A stretch of DNA of 64,000 bases from a candidate division KSB1 bacterium (GTDB lineage Bacteria; Zhuqueibacterota; Zhuqueibacteria; Zhuqueibacterales; Zhuqueibacteraceae). The stretch is from positions 124,001-188,000 of the forward strand of contig JAPDPX010000005.1 of the NCBI GenBank assembly GCA_034506255.1, given 5' to 3'. Of the stretch, positions 41,107 to 49,403 are shown piece by piece. The position numbers were made by a program, and so were the translations under genes. Positions within the stretch are counted from its first letter, which is position 1, and the number at the start of each line of letters is the position of its first letter. The notes beneath the pieces were generated by a model. It worked only from the letters and a program-made list of their open reading frames with translations. It ran no database searches and was not told the origin of the DNA.

Positions 41107-44100
41107 CGGAGACCTTCCAAATCTTGCCGTCCCGCAAATACAGCCGGCGCTGTTCCTCCAGCGTCAAGGGCCGCGAGCCGAGACGGCCAAACACACTCAC
41201 TTGATTGCCGCTCTCATCGACTGCACGATCGCGGTCCATCCCTTTTGACAGGGCGATGGCTTCGCCGGGCGTGCGCCTGGTGGCAATGAGCCGCGGATTC
41301 GGCCGCGGGCTGAATCCCAGAAAGGTCGGATCCTGGGGCGAAGTCAATTGCAGCACATGCACGCCGTTGCGACCGTCGGCGAGGTAGGCAAACAGGCTGG
41401 CATTGGTGGCCGCCACCCGCACGCTGTAGGTGTCGTTGATCCTGCCCCCGCCGTTGTAGATTTGATCGAGACGCAGCGCTTCGGGATTTTCCGCATCGAT
41501 GATGACCAGGCCCTGCCTGCCCGCGGCGACATAGGCGTAGGTGCGTGCCCAATACACCTCGCGCGCCTCGGCCAGCGCCACCAGATTGTTCGGCACCAGC
41601 CGCGGTTGCTCGGGGAAGGTAATATCGACGGCCTGGACGCCTTCCTGGTCGCACACCAGCGCATAGCGGAATTGAATTGCCACTGCGCGCGGTTTCTTCA
41701 GGCCCGGCGCCCCCACCCGTGCCACCAGTTTCGGCTGCAGGGGATTGTCAATGTCCACGATCATCAGACCTCCATCGCAGCACAGGTAGACATGGCGGCC
41801 CGCGATTGCCAGATTCACCGCGCCGGTGAGCGCGCCCCCGGGATTGAAGGTGACCGCGCGCGAGAGAAAGTTGTTGCGCGGATTGTTGTCCACCAGCGTC
41901 ATGACATCCACCACAATCAGGCCCTCGTCGCGGTCGGCGACGTAGGCATAACTGTAGGAGGGATGAATCGGCCACTGCTCCTGATTCTCCGGCCGGTGCA
42001 CGCGCCGGGTGTCGATCGGCATGGTGGTGGGCAGCGCCACGGCCGTGGCGAATTTCGTTTTCACCTGGGTGTCCTGGCCGAGGGGGGAAACCGGCGCGGA
42101 AATGATGCGCTCGGAAAAGCCCTTGTTGTCGATATTGGCCACGTCATACACGCGCAGGCCGTCCTCGCCGTTGGCGGTGTAGAGGTATTCGCCGCGCAAC
42201 TGCAGGCTGCGAATGTTGGTGCCGCCGTGCTCATAAACGGTTTCCAATTCCCTGCCGTTTTGCAGATGCCGCTGGTAGTTGTCGGGATAGGCGAGTTTAT
42301 GCAAATAACTGCCGATCACCGCCTGCGGCTCATCATCTTCGGTGACCTTCACCGCCGCGATGCCGTGCGGCCCGAGGCCGGCATAGAGATATTTCCCCAT
42401 GAAAGTGACGGTGTTGGTGCCCTGCAGCAGCACCTGCGCCAGCCAGGCATTGTTGTCATTTTGCTCGGAGAGATGGCAGTCGGTGCAGGTGCGGGTCTCG
42501 CTGGTGCGCACGGTATGCGGGAAATGGGGATTGAACGCCTGGCTGCTGTAGCCGGGCGCGGAGATCGGCACCTGCTGGTTGTAAATTTGTTCGCGATTGG
42601 CGTTGCGTGAGCTGAGCATCACCGCGCTGGAGGAGCGCGCCGGCGCATATTTGTTGCCCTTGCTGGTGGCATTGCGGCACAGCATGAAGGCGTCGTCGCG
42701 CAGCACTTGCGGGTTGTAGGTTGTCCAGTTGCGCGATTCCCCGCCCTCGAAGTGATTCATGCTCTTCTTCCAGTTGGCCTGCTGCGGCAGATGGCAGCCA
42801 AAGCAATTGGTCACCCAGGAGCTGTGGCAGGTGTAGCATTCCATCTTTTGCGGGCCGTGTGCCAGTTGCGCCTCACTCATCGGCCGCGCCCAGGTCCCTC
42901 CGCCGCTGGCCACCAGCTTGGCGGCAGCCGCTTTGGCATTGTAGTGCCTGCTGGCGGGGTCGACGATGTCCGCCACTTGGGGGATCTCCCACTGCAGCGA
43001 ATCATGCACCATCGAGCGCTGGAAAATGCGGTCACCGCGCTTGAGGAAGCGGCGTTCGCCGAAGGGCGTCAGGCGCTCGAGCAGGTTCGTGCCGCCGGGT
43101 GGCGCCGCCAGGCCCGAAGTGCGCAGCGTGGCGCGTTGGGTGACCGTGCCGTGGCAGTCCACGCATTGGATCTCGATGGCGTTGTGAAACTCGCCGTAGA
43201 GCTTGCCGTTGCCGTGATTGTCCTGGGTGGTGTGGCAATCGACGCAGTGCATGCCCCTTTCCGCGTGAATGTCCTTGAGGTGCACGGCTTTCTGCGCACG
43301 GCGGCATTCCTCATCGCAATAGGCCTTGCTGCCGTCGGCGAGCGGCACGACGCCGTGAAACTTGTGGGGCGAATCGGGTGGAATCGGGGCGCCGTTCTGG
43401 TCCAGCAGATTGCCCTTGCGGTCGCGCTTGAACACCGCACGAAAGATCCAGCCGTGGCCGTGATAGTCGGCAAACTGCGTGGTCTTGAGCTTGGGATTGA
43501 GCGTGGTCACCGTGCGCAGAAAATCCGGATCGCCCCAGTTGCCGCGCAACACCGCCTCCTCGGGATTGGCCGACAACAGTTGAAACGCCTGCTCATCGGA
43601 GAGTTGGCGCTGCTCTTTGGGATACATGAACTGGCCATCGCTCTCGTAATCCCACATTTGAAAACCAAGATAGGTGTTCATGAAACCGTTGGGCTGGTGC
43701 ATGTGACAAACCATGCACTGGCTGGTGGGAATGGCGCGCGTGAACTGGTGACGGATGGGATGGCCGGACTCCCGTTTGGAGATGGTGGTATCCGCGGTTT
43801 GTGAGAAGCCGCGATTGCCGAACCGGGCATAGGGCCCGGCATGCACCGGCGAGCGGTCATTGGCATACACCACGTGGCAGGCGGAACAGCCGCTGGAGCG
43901 ATAATCGCCGGGATGGTCATTGGTGCCCAGGAACGAAAGATGCGGATCGTTCAAACGGGTTTTATGGATGTTGAGCAACGGCGAGCTGATCAACAACTGC
44001 GTGCCCAGGCCGCGATCACTGAGTTTGTTGTCCGGCTTGCCCGGCTCCTCCAGGGGGTTGGGCAGGCCAATGTCCGAGGGATTGATGCGCGACACGCGGC

Positions 44101-44740
44101 CGCCGCGCTCGAAGCTGCGGAAGTTGTCGCCGGGCTGGGAAATTTCCCAGCGGGGCAGGGGCAGCAGGAAGGGCAGCACGCCTTTTTGCAACTCCTCCGG
44201 CGTGGGCGGCGGCACGGTGTTGAGGCGCTGCGGCTCGCCCGTGCGACTGTAACTTTCGCCGAGAATATAGTTCTTGGTGGAGAGAATGCCGTTGTTGTAG
44301 GCGGCGCCGCCCCACAACAGCGCCGAGTGTGTCATCATGCTCTTTTTGACGAACAACACCTCCCGGGCATGACAGCCGCCACAGGCCTCCTGCGCCACGC
44401 GCAAATCGCCCGGGTTGACAAAACGGATGAATTCCGGCTGCTCCTCGTTGAGCAGGGTGTAGGAACGCTCCGGGTTGGCGGAGCCGGGCCAGCGCCCGGG
44501 ATGGCGGGGTTGCACGTGTGCCTTTGTGATCGTCGTCGCGGTGGCATCCCCGCCGTGGCAATCCGTGCAGCCAATCTTGATGGCGGTGTTGCGGTGCATG
44601 GGCTCGATGCCGCGATGGCAGGTCAGGCAGCCCCTGCTCTTGCGATCCGCCTGGCGCTGCGTCTGTTTCATCAGATCGGTTTGGGCAAATGCCGTGGCCG
44701 CCAGCAACAGGCCGGCCAGAAAGTATGGCCTTGTTCTCAT
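41060..44740 (-). CDS. decaheme cytochrome c fused to LVIVD-type beta-propeller
   Basis: 1226 residues with a signal peptide (YFLAGLLLAATAFAQ). Ten CxxCH heme sites are visible: CLTCH (38-42), CTDCH (58-62), CGGCH, CSACH, CMVCH, two CVDCH, CYTCH, CFGCH and CTDCH (near residue 750). Many extra His residues could serve as distal ligands. From about 770 to 1150 the protein turns into repeats of the LVIVD/WD-like beta-propeller type (GLRVYDVANID, GLIVVDVMTLVD, GLMIVDIDNPLQP, GVQAVDITFPEQP, GLVIIDAENPEAL, GVHVLQLTSPQDP), about six blades. Multiheme proteins of this type usually pass electrons across or outside the outer membrane, and the next gene upstream encodes a barrel. The propeller could bind a substrate, mineral or partner. 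The start is ten bases from the porin stop. Confidence 0.92.
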   Translation of the reverse strand: MRTRPYFLAGLLLAATAFAQTDLMKQTQRQADRKSRGCLTCHRGIEPMHRNTAIKIGCTDCHGGDATATTITKAHVQPRHPGRWPGSANPERSYTLLNEEQPEFIRFVNPGDLRVAQEACGGCHAREVLFVKKSMMTHSALLWGGAAYNNGILSTKNYILGESYSRTGEPQRLNTVPPPTPEELQKGVLPFLLPLPRWEISQPGDNFRSFERGGRVSRINPSDIGLPNPLEEPGKPDNKLSDRGLGTQLLISSPLLNIHKTRLNDPHLSFLGTNDHPGDYRSSGCSACHVVYANDRSPVHAGPYARFGNRGFSQTADTTISKRESGHPIRHQFTRAIPTSQCMVCHMHQPNGFMNTYLGFQMWDYESDGQFMYPKEQRQLSDEQAFQLLSANPEEAVLRGNWGDPDFLRTVTTLNPKLKTTQFADYHGHGWIFRAVFKRDRKGNLLDQNGAPIPPDSPHKFHGVVPLADGSKAYCDEECRRAQKAVHLKDIHAERGMHCVDCHTTQDNHGNGKLYGEFHNAIEIQCVDCHGTVTQRATLRTSGLAAPPGGTNLLERLTPFGERRFLKRGDRIFQRSMVHDSLQWEIPQVADIVDPASRHYNAKAAAAKLVASGGGTWARPMSEAQLAHGPQKMECYTCHSSWVTNCFGCHLPQQANWKKSMNHFEGGESRNWTTYNPQVLRDDAFMLCRNATSKGNKYAPARSSSAVMLSSRNANREQIYNQQVPISAPGYSSQAFNPHFPHTVRTSETRTCTDCHLSEQNDNNAWLAQVLLQGTNTVTFMGKYLYAGLGPHGIAAVKVTEDDEPQAVIGSYLHKLAYPDNYQRHLQNGRELETVYEHGGTNIRSLQLRGEYLYTANGEDGLRVYDVANIDNKGFSERIISAPVSPLGQDTQVKTKFATAVALPTTMPIDTRRVHRPENQEQWPIHPSYSYAYVADRDEGLIVVDVMTLVDNNPRNNFLSRAVTFNPGGALTGAVNLAIAGRHVYLCCDGGLMIVDIDNPLQPKLVARVGAPGLKKPRAVAIQFRYALVCDQEGVQAVDITFPEQPRLVPNNLVALAEAREVYWARTYAYVAAGRQGLVIIDAENPEALRLDQIYNGGGRINDTYSVRVAATNASLFAYLADGRNGVHVLQLTSPQDPTFLGFSPRPNPRLIATRRTPGEAIALSKGMDRDRAVDESGNQVSVFGRLGSRPLTLEEQRRLYLRDGKIWKVSDDDWKNSNRQARRGE

Positions 44741-44749
44741 GTTGTTGCT

Positions 44750-46516
44750 TCAATAGGTAAAGACCAGCGAGGCAAACACCGAATACAACATTTGCGGCGA
44801 TTGATAAATGTCGATGAAACCGCCCAGGGGGCTGAGCGCGGTTGCCGCGAGCGTGATGATGGCGTTGTTGTTCAGGAACGGCCGATAAATGAAACCCAGG
44901 CCAAAATCCAGAGCAATGTCATTGCGGATCGCCGCTTGATTCAGAAATTGTTGCAGGGGAGCGGTGGTGGCGAAACGCAGATAGTTGGCATTCAGCACAC
45001 TGCGCAGTTTCGGCGTCCATTCCGCCTCCCAGGCAAGATTGAACAACAACAGTCCGGGATTGACGAAGTTGGGCTGGCCCTGGGTCTTGCTGCTGCGCAG
45101 ATTGGGCAGCAGACTTTGGCGGTTCACCAAATTCACGCCCAGCAGCCGGATGGCCTGCTGATTCCAGAAACTAAACTGGCCGCCGGCAAAGAAGGGTTGA
45201 TCGACGATGGCATCAAAGCCGCGGGCCACCGCGTCGAAGGGCTGCGCATCGCCGGAGGCATAAAACGCCGAGGCTTTGTAGCGTTTCCAGTCCTGATCAA
45301 TGGAAAGCTCGAGGGCCGCCATTTGGGCATTGAGCCGCACGCGCCGGCCGGCAAGCTGGTTGCGACTGTCATTGCCCAGCACCTGATAAAAGGCATGATT
45401 GATGTTCCAGCGGCCGAGATGGCCGTCGCCCGTCCAGCCCAAGTAAAAGGCGCGCACCGTGTGCGGCGCTGCCGTCCCCAGCAGGGCCGGCCGGGTGGGA
45501 AAGCCGTTGGTGTCCACGTAGATGCTGGCGCGGTCCACATTGTAGTGCAGACTCCATTGTGCCGTGTAACCGGGCGTGAAAAAATCCTGGCGGTAGAGAT
45601 TGATCAGATAAACCTGCTGATTGCGGTCGGCGAAGACGGTGTTGAGTTCACTGTTGGTGTCCTTTTCCAACTGATAAAAAAAGGCGAGATTGTACTGATA
45701 GCGGTTCGAATGTAGATTGCCGAACAGGCGGCCGCCGAGATTGAAGTCGCTGAAAATGAAACCGCGGAAATCGCTGAACATGCGTTGAATGCCGGCCTTG
45801 CAGGAAATGAAATCATAGCGGTCACTGAGATTGAACAAATGCTTTTCCAGTGACAACTCCTGAAAAGCGAGCTGGCGGTCGCTGCGGTCGGTGCGGTTGC
45901 GCGGGCTGATGCGGGCGACATTGCTCTCGCGCAGATCGAGATAGTTGAAATTGAACACCGGCGTCACGCGCAGCTCCCAATCGCGCGGCCGGAAGGCGGT
46001 GTCACCGTGGTAGAGATCGAAGCGCAACCGCAGGGTCTCGCTGGCAAGCAGGCGGTCGCCGTCGCCGAAGAAATTCTGACTCTGCGGCGTGGCGGTGCTC
46101 ACGCCGCTGGGCGTCGGCAGCCGCGCGGCCTCCAGGAAATTGTCGGCGCTGGCGGTGAAAATCAAAAAGGTGTTCTGCCCGAACAGCGGCCGGTCACCCT
46201 TGAGTTTGTTTTGATTGTAGGGGTCATACCAGCGGCCCCTGACATTGAGTTCATAAGGCGGTGGCTTGATGCGCTGCCAACGGTCGCGCACCACTTCGAA
46301 GTCCGGCGGCAGGGCTGGCGCTTTGGCGGGCATGGCGGCACGGCGCGCGGCTTCCGCAGTGCGCGGCGCTGCGGCCGCCACATTGCGCGGCTGGACCCGT
46401 GACGAGTCCTGCCGGGCACGCGGCTGCGCCCAGGTCTCGTGCCGGGCGGCATCACACCAGACCAGGCCTGCCACGGCCAGCCACGTCAGGAACAAACTGT
46501 GCTTGCTCTCGCTCAT
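44750..46516 (-). CDS. outer-membrane porin-type barrel of the cytochrome operon
   Basis: 588 residues. A signal peptide (FLTWLAVAGLVWCDAARHETWAQ) leads to an Ala/Arg-rich stretch, then about 480 residues of barrel strands (LRFDLYHGDTAF, WELRVTPVFNFNYLDL, QYNLAFFYQLEKDT, TAQWSLHYNVDRASIYVD, RVRLNAQMAALELSIDQDW, LRSVLNANYLRFATTA, ALDFGLGFIYRP) ending SVFASLVFTY, a terminal Tyr typical of outer-membrane proteins. Genes for such barrels next to decaheme cytochromes form porin-cytochrome conduits (MtrAB, OmbB/OmaB) in metal reducers. The sequence does not show MtrB motifs, so the family is uncertain. It starts 8 bp after the HbpS-like gene and stops 10 bp before the propeller cytochrome gene, consistent with one transcript. 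Confidence 0.85.
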   Translation of the reverse strand: MSESKHSLFLTWLAVAGLVWCDAARHETWAQPRARQDSSRVQPRNVAAAAPRTAEAARRAAMPAKAPALPPDFEVVRDRWQRIKPPPYELNVRGRWYDPYNQNKLKGDRPLFGQNTFLIFTASADNFLEAARLPTPSGVSTATPQSQNFFGDGDRLLASETLRLRFDLYHGDTAFRPRDWELRVTPVFNFNYLDLRESNVARISPRNRTDRSDRQLAFQELSLEKHLFNLSDRYDFISCKAGIQRMFSDFRGFIFSDFNLGGRLFGNLHSNRYQYNLAFFYQLEKDTNSELNTVFADRNQQVYLINLYRQDFFTPGYTAQWSLHYNVDRASIYVDTNGFPTRPALLGTAAPHTVRAFYLGWTGDGHLGRWNINHAFYQVLGNDSRNQLAGRRVRLNAQMAALELSIDQDWKRYKASAFYASGDAQPFDAVARGFDAIVDQPFFAGGQFSFWNQQAIRLLGVNLVNRQSLLPNLRSSKTQGQPNFVNPGLLLFNLAWEAEWTPKLRSVLNANYLRFATTAPLQQFLNQAAIRNDIALDFGLGFIYRPFLNNNAIITLAATALSPLGGFIDIYQSPQMLYSVFASLVFTY

Positions 46517-46524
46517 GTCGCGTT

Positions 46525-48219
46525 TCAGGGCAATTCCGGCTGGCGGGGAAATTTGAGATATGGCAGCTTGACATTGCGATAGGAATATTGATCGGTGCGG
46601 ATCGCGGGTGGCGGCTCGAAGCCCTGCGCGCCACCCGCGGCGATGTAGTCATCCTGTTCGACCCCGTCGCCGCTGACGCCGATGCCGCCCGCGAGCTGGC
46701 CATTTTTGTAAAGCGGGATGCCACCGGGAAAAATCTGAATGCCATTGATGAAGGGCGGCCGGTTTTGCATGGTTTGCTGCAGGGTGAAGTCGAATTGCGC
46801 ATCGACGTTCTGGTAGAACGGGCCGCTTTCCACCGGCGTGGTCTGCGGTTGTGCACCGAGATCGATGCCGGGCGGATAATAGCGCTGGCTGAGAAAGCCG
46901 AAGGCGCGCGTGCTCACCGCCAGCGGCGCGCCGGCCGACAGACCCAGCAGCGTGCGCATTTGCTGGCCCAGGGCATCGTTGGGATCGCTGAACGCCACGG
47001 CCGAGCGCGCCTTTTGCGCCGCCACGTCGAGGCTGAAGGTGGGCGCATCAGCCATGCGCCAGATGCCGAGCAGCGTGCCATCAATATCCGACACGGCAAT
47101 CACCACGCGCGCCGCGCTGCCCGGTGGCCGGCGAATCGCCGCGCGGGTGCGGTTGGCACGCGCCACCGCCTGGTTGATGATTTGGCGCACCTCGTCGGCA
47201 GACAGCACACGGCCGGCCTTGATGCGAAAGTCACGCGTCGCATCCAGCCTCACCTCGCCCTCCATCGGCAGGCGGGGCGGCGGCGTCGCGCGAATCGGGA
47301 AAGCGGGATCGACCGTGCCGAGCGTCGCCAGGCTGTCGAACGTCAGGCGAAGGTTGAAGGCCGGGGGCTCGGTGTTGGCGTAGAGCAATTGAATGCCATC
47401 GAGCATGATGGTATCTCCGCGCCGGTCGCGGGGAACTTCATAGCCGCGCACCGCCGCCAGCGCGATGATCTCGTCCCGGCTGACACCCTGGCAATAGTTG
47501 AACATGCTGTTGAGCAGGGCACTGGCCACCGCGGGATTGACACTGGCAGCCACGAAGGTGTCGGAGCCACCGCTGATGCCCAGACCGCCGGCGAGCGCAC
47601 CGTTTTTGTAAACCGGCACACCGCCCGAAATGCTGGTCAAACCCGGGATGTTGCGCGGATTGGGTTGCGGCGGCCCGAGGGGCGGCAAGGGCCCGCCATT
47701 GGGCTGCACATCTCCCGTGGGAAGTTGTGAGAACGGCACGCCAAACAACGGCCCGGCCGCGGTGTTGCTGGCGGTCGGCGGAAAATGGCCACGCGTGATG
47801 AAGCAGGCCGTCAGCGTGGTGAAACCGTGCTGGTTGCTGCTCAAGTAGGCGGCAGTGCGCGCCTTGGCGATTTCCCCGAGCAGCGCCTGTGCCGCCGGCA
47901 CCGCCTGGCCCGCGCCATTCATGTGAAACACGCCCAGCACGTTGCCTTCGCGATCCACCACCGCGACATTGATCTTCTCATTCATTTGCCGCGCCACGTC
48001 AACCGCCTGCGCCATCAACCGCTGCACATCCTGTTCGGTCAACGCAGGTGGCTGCGCCGGCAGCATCGCCTGCATCGGCATGCTGCGCGGTCCGCAGCCT
48101 TTCAGCGCCAGCACGAAGCTGTAGAGCGCAAACAGGAAAAAAAAGACAAACAGGAACCGGGCCTTCCAGCTGGCACCCCTCTCACGGCGCAGCGTCTTCT
48201 GTCGAATCCGGGATGACAT
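46525..48219 (-). CDS. membrane-anchored protein with two HbpS/GlcG-like domains
   Basis: 564 residues. A basic cytosolic start and one membrane segment (ARFLFVFFFLFALYSFVLALKG) anchor the rest outside the cytosol. Two copies of the HbpS/GlcG (DUF336) fold follow, each with a start helix (TEQDVQRLMAQAVDVARQM; SADEVRQIINQAVARANRT), NVAVVDREGNVLGVF- or VVIAVSDIDGTLLGIW-type strands, a K-A-R-(T/S)-A helix start and the G-G-(V/I)-P-(V/L)-Y-K-N-G-x-L-A-G-G-(L/I)-G-(I/V)-S-G hallmark (residues about 200-220 and 520-540). HbpS in Streptomyces binds heme and reports redox stress. In an operon of heme proteins, heme handling, delivery or redox sensing is a reasonable inference. It is 8 bp from the porin gene. 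Confidence 0.88.
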   Translation of the reverse strand: MSSRIRQKTLRRERGASWKARFLFVFFFLFALYSFVLALKGCGPRSMPMQAMLPAQPPALTEQDVQRLMAQAVDVARQMNEKINVAVVDREGNVLGVFHMNGAGQAVPAAQALLGEIAKARTAAYLSSNQHGFTTLTACFITRGHFPPTASNTAAGPLFGVPFSQLPTGDVQPNGGPLPPLGPPQPNPRNIPGLTSISGGVPVYKNGALAGGLGISGGSDTFVAASVNPAVASALLNSMFNYCQGVSRDEIIALAAVRGYEVPRDRRGDTIMLDGIQLLYANTEPPAFNLRLTFDSLATLGTVDPAFPIRATPPPRLPMEGEVRLDATRDFRIKAGRVLSADEVRQIINQAVARANRTRAAIRRPPGSAARVVIAVSDIDGTLLGIWRMADAPTFSLDVAAQKARSAVAFSDPNDALGQQMRTLLGLSAGAPLAVSTRAFGFLSQRYYPPGIDLGAQPQTTPVESGPFYQNVDAQFDFTLQQTMQNRPPFINGIQIFPGGIPLYKNGQLAGGIGVSGDGVEQDDYIAAGGAQGFEPPPAIRTDQYSYRNVKLPYLKFPRQPELP

Positions 48220-48276
48220 GCTGCGAATTACTCCTTCGATGGTTGGAATCAGAAATGTTTCTCCGGCGGCATGGTC

Positions 48277-49140
48277 TTACCAGCGCCTGCCCGCGCCCGA
48301 CAGGCGCGCGTCAGCCGCGGGCACGGCGGTCAGGCGGGCGGCCACCGTGCCGAAGCGCAGGGTGGCGGGCAACACCACCTCCGTTTCGCGCGCGATGGCT
48401 TCCCGTCCCACAAAGGTGTGATTCCGGCTGTTCAGGTCACGCACGCTGACGGTGTCGGATTTCACCACCAGCACGGCGTGACGGCGGGAGATGGAAGGAT
48501 CATCGATGCACACACTGCAATCGGGCGCACGGCCCACCAGATGTTCGCCGGCGGACAGCGGGAAGTTCTGCACCTGGCCGCCGGCTTTCTGCACCTCCAG
48601 CACCAGCGTCGGGCGGCTGTGCACGAGCGGTGCTTCGATTCTTGTTTTCTCCGGCGCGGCCGCCGCGAACGGCAGTTTGCCGGACATCACGGGCACCGCC
48701 TCGATCATGGTGCGGCCGATGCTCGACCGCCGCCGCCGTTTGGGAGTTTTGCCATTGCCGTAGGCCGGGGTTGACGGTGCGGCTGCCGCAGACTTCTGCG
48801 CCAGCACCTTGAACCCGTTGCCCGGCGCCGGCGCGGCGGCCTCGATCATTTGAAACACGAAATCAAATTTTCCGGCAAAGGTAATGACGTGCAAGCGCCC
48901 CAGCTTCTCCCGGCTGGTCACCCGCCGGCCATCGAGCTGGGTGCCGTTGCGGCTGCCCAGGTCTTCCAGCATGTAACAATGCTGCGTCTCCTCCCAAAAA
49001 ATGCGCGCATGCCGGTCGGAAATCACCGGTGGCTCCAGCACGATGTGATTGTCACCGCTTTTGCCAATCACCGCCTGCTTGCCGATCGTGAAACTGGCGC
49101 CGGCGAGCATGCCGGTGGTGCAGAACAGTCTGGCTTTCAT
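48277..49140 (-). CDS. double FHA-domain protein
   Basis: 287 residues, no signal peptide or membrane segment. The first FHA domain (about residues 15-90) shows IGKSGDNHIVLEPPVISDRHARI and LGSRNGTQLDGRRV; the second (about 195-275) VGRAPDCSVCIDDPSISRRHAVLVV and LNSRNHTFVGRE. Both have the G-R/K, S-R-H and N-G/H-T phosphothreonine-binding motifs. A Lys/Arg-rich linker (KTPKRRRRSSIGRT) with Thr lies between. FHA domains bind phosphothreonine made by Ser/Thr kinases; the nearest such kinase is at 34279. The ATG at 49140 follows GGAAG. It sits inside the electron-transfer cluster, 58 bp before the HbpS-like gene, so it likely couples a phospho-signal to this machinery. The kinase link is inference. 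Confidence 0.9.
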   Translation of the reverse strand: MKARLFCTTGMLAGASFTIGKQAVIGKSGDNHIVLEPPVISDRHARIFWEETQHCYMLEDLGSRNGTQLDGRRVTSREKLGRLHVITFAGKFDFVFQMIEAAAPAPGNGFKVLAQKSAAAAPSTPAYGNGKTPKRRRRSSIGRTMIEAVPVMSGKLPFAAAAPEKTRIEAPLVHSRPTLVLEVQKAGGQVQNFPLSAGEHLVGRAPDCSVCIDDPSISRRHAVLVVKSDTVSVRDLNSRNHTFVGREAIARETEVVLPATLRFGTVAARLTAVPAADARLSGAGRRW

Positions 49141-49403
49141 GGCTGATCTTCCACTGCCGTATGGCACCCACCCCTCACTCCCGCAGGGCAACCCTCGAAT
49201 GCCAACGCGCGTGCAGCGCCCTGGCCGGTGCCGCGACGCGCTCACAGTTTCCGGGAGGCATGCCTTGTTATCCTGCAGAGCACTTCCGCCAACGGGGTCA
49301 TCCTGCAGTGATCATTTGCAGACTTTGTGCCGGTGTTTCACCCGATTCGTCTGCTTGGCGGTGCAGGAGCTGATTGCAGTGAATCCGGCTGACAGGCCCT
49401 GTC

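Noticed and set aside
43300..43330. CDEEC in the decaheme-propeller protein as a further heme site
   Set aside because: It is C-x3-C followed by Arg, not CxxCH, so it is not counted.
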